This document shows, in pieces, positions 5,152 through 5,686 of a DNA stretch of 5,686 nt. The notes below the pieces were generated by a model that was not told the DNA's origin, did no database searches, and was given only the letters and a program-made list of their open reading frames with translations. The first letter of the stretch is position 1. Every line of letters begins with the position of its first letter. Made by a program: the position numbers and the translations under genes. This DNA comes from Alphaproteobacteria bacterium (GTDB lineage Bacteria > Pseudomonadota > Alphaproteobacteria > Geminicoccales > Geminicoccaceae): positions 1 to 5,686 of the forward strand of contig JALSRW010000025.1 in NCBI GenBank assembly GCA_026984595.1. Reading direction: 5' to 3'.

Positions 5152-5686
5152 GGATCGAAAGTCCGCTGCTGGCCGGGCTCGAAGGCATCGTGCACGGCTT
5201 CTTCACCCGCCGCGGCGGGGTCAGCGAGGGGCCGTTCGCATCTCTCAATGCCGGTCCCGGATCCGGGGACCTGCCCGAGCGGGTGGCCGCCAATCGCGCC
5301 CGCATCGCCGCCATGCTGGCGATCCCAGCGGATCGTCTGCTGAGTGCCCGCCAGGTCCACGGCACGGTCTGCCTCGCCGCCGAAGAGCCCTGGCCCCTGG
5401 CCGAACGCCCCGAAGCCGACGCCCTCGTCTGTGCCCGGCCGGGACTCGCCGTCGGGGTGGTGACCGCCGACTGCGCACCGGTTCTGCTGGCCGACCCGGT
5501 GGCCGGCCTGGTGGCCGCCGTGCACGCCGGCTGGCGCGGTCTGCACGACGGCATTCTCGCCGCCACCGTCGCCCGGCTCGGGGCGATGGGCAGCCGCCCG
5601 CAGGATCTGCGCGCAGCCGTCGGCCCCTGCATCGGCGCCGCTTCCTACGAGGTCGGGCCGGAACTCGCCCGCGCCTTCATCGACGC
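5148..5686 (+). CDS. pgeF: PgeF-type multicopper-oxidase-fold protein (YfiH/laccase domain), 3' end outside window
   Basis: E. coli PgeF (YfiH) is a peptidoglycan editing factor that removes L-Ser wrongly joined to UDP-MurNAc in place of L-Ala. Homologues have also been reported to have purine nucleoside phosphorylase/adenosine deaminase or polyphenol oxidase activity. The first 179 codons are present, roughly two-thirds to three-quarters of the usual 240-260 residues, and the frame is open to the edge. Visible motifs are VHGFFTRRGGVSEG (15-28), SLNAG (32-36), ARQVHG (67-72, metal ligand His71), VVTADCAPVLL (104-114, Cys109), AAVHAGWRGL (123-132, His126) and VGPCIGAASYEVG (158-170). The His/Cys/His set matches the zinc and catalytic residues of YfiH at nearly the same positions. 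The GTG start follows a strong GGAGGAGG and overlaps the methyltransferase stop by four bases. It is the third gene of the lgt operon. Confidence 0.95.
   Translation, partial: MRIESPLLAGLEGIVHGFFTRRGGVSEGPFASLNAGPGSGDLPERVAANRARIAAMLAIPADRLLSARQVHGTVCLAAEEPWPLAERPEADALVCARPGLAVGVVTADCAPVLLADPVAGLVAAVHAGWRGLHDGILAATVARLGAMGSRPQDLRAAVGPCIGAASYEVGPELARAFID

Noticed and set aside
4015..5632. Long minus-strand frames opposite the methyltransferase and pgeF (286, 206 and 413 codons)
   Set aside because: Low-complexity Arg/Pro/Ser/Gly-rich or His/Gln-rich translations antisense to real genes, with no ribosome sites or domains that I recognise.
1..5686. Possible defence island, mobile element or novel multi-gene system
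   Set aside because: Every coding stretch belongs to a known housekeeping family with uniform codon use; no integrase, transposase, direct repeats or toxin-antitoxin pairs were seen.

Overview
The window looks like ordinary chromosomal backbone of a GC-rich alphaproteobacterium, probably in or near the Rhodospirillales. The evidence is the strong G/C bias at third codon positions and the protein content: a CsaA-type chaperone, an alphaproteobacterial YbjN protein, UbiK, and an lgt / MidA-type methyltransferase / pgeF cluster. I see no mobile element, tRNA, rRNA, CRISPR array or other sign of recent transfer. No convincing new defence or mobile system is present.

Layout. At the left edge (1-276, +) lies the last part of a gene whose C-terminal domain resembles that found after M23 (LytM) peptidase domains in this group. 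It converges on, and overlaps by 7 bases, a leftward run of genes read from right to left: ubiK (3079-2762), ybjN-like (2617-2114), proC (2112-1291), a TetR/COQ9-fold gene (1260-625) and csaA (611-270). From ybjN to csaA the gaps are only 1, 30 and 13 bases, so these four probably form one operon. UbiK is separated from ybjN by a 144-base gap that contains two inverted repeats.

A divergent intergenic region (3080-3235) separates ubiK from a rightward operon: lgt (3236-4045), a MidA/NDUFAF7-family methyltransferase gene (4042-5151) and pgeF (5148 to beyond the right edge). Both junctions in this operon are 4-base GTGA stop/start overlaps, which suggests translational coupling. The intergenic region holds a perfect dyad, CATATCG-GG-CGATATG, overlapping a possible ubiK promoter, and several small hairpins in the lgt leader.

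How the genes may work together. Two themes are visible. The first is the cell envelope: Lgt lipidates lipoproteins, PgeF edits peptidoglycan precursors, and the left-edge protein may be a peptidoglycan hydrolase. The second is quinone and respiratory metabolism: UbiK assists ubiquinone synthesis, the MidA/NDUFAF7 family is tied to complex I assembly, and the protein at 625-1260 resembles the ubiquinone-binding protein COQ9 in its C-terminal half. ProC (proline synthesis) and CsaA (chaperone) appear to be housekeeping passengers. The most useful re-examination is whether the 'TetR' protein is a DNA-binding regulator or a COQ9-like lipid-binding protein.
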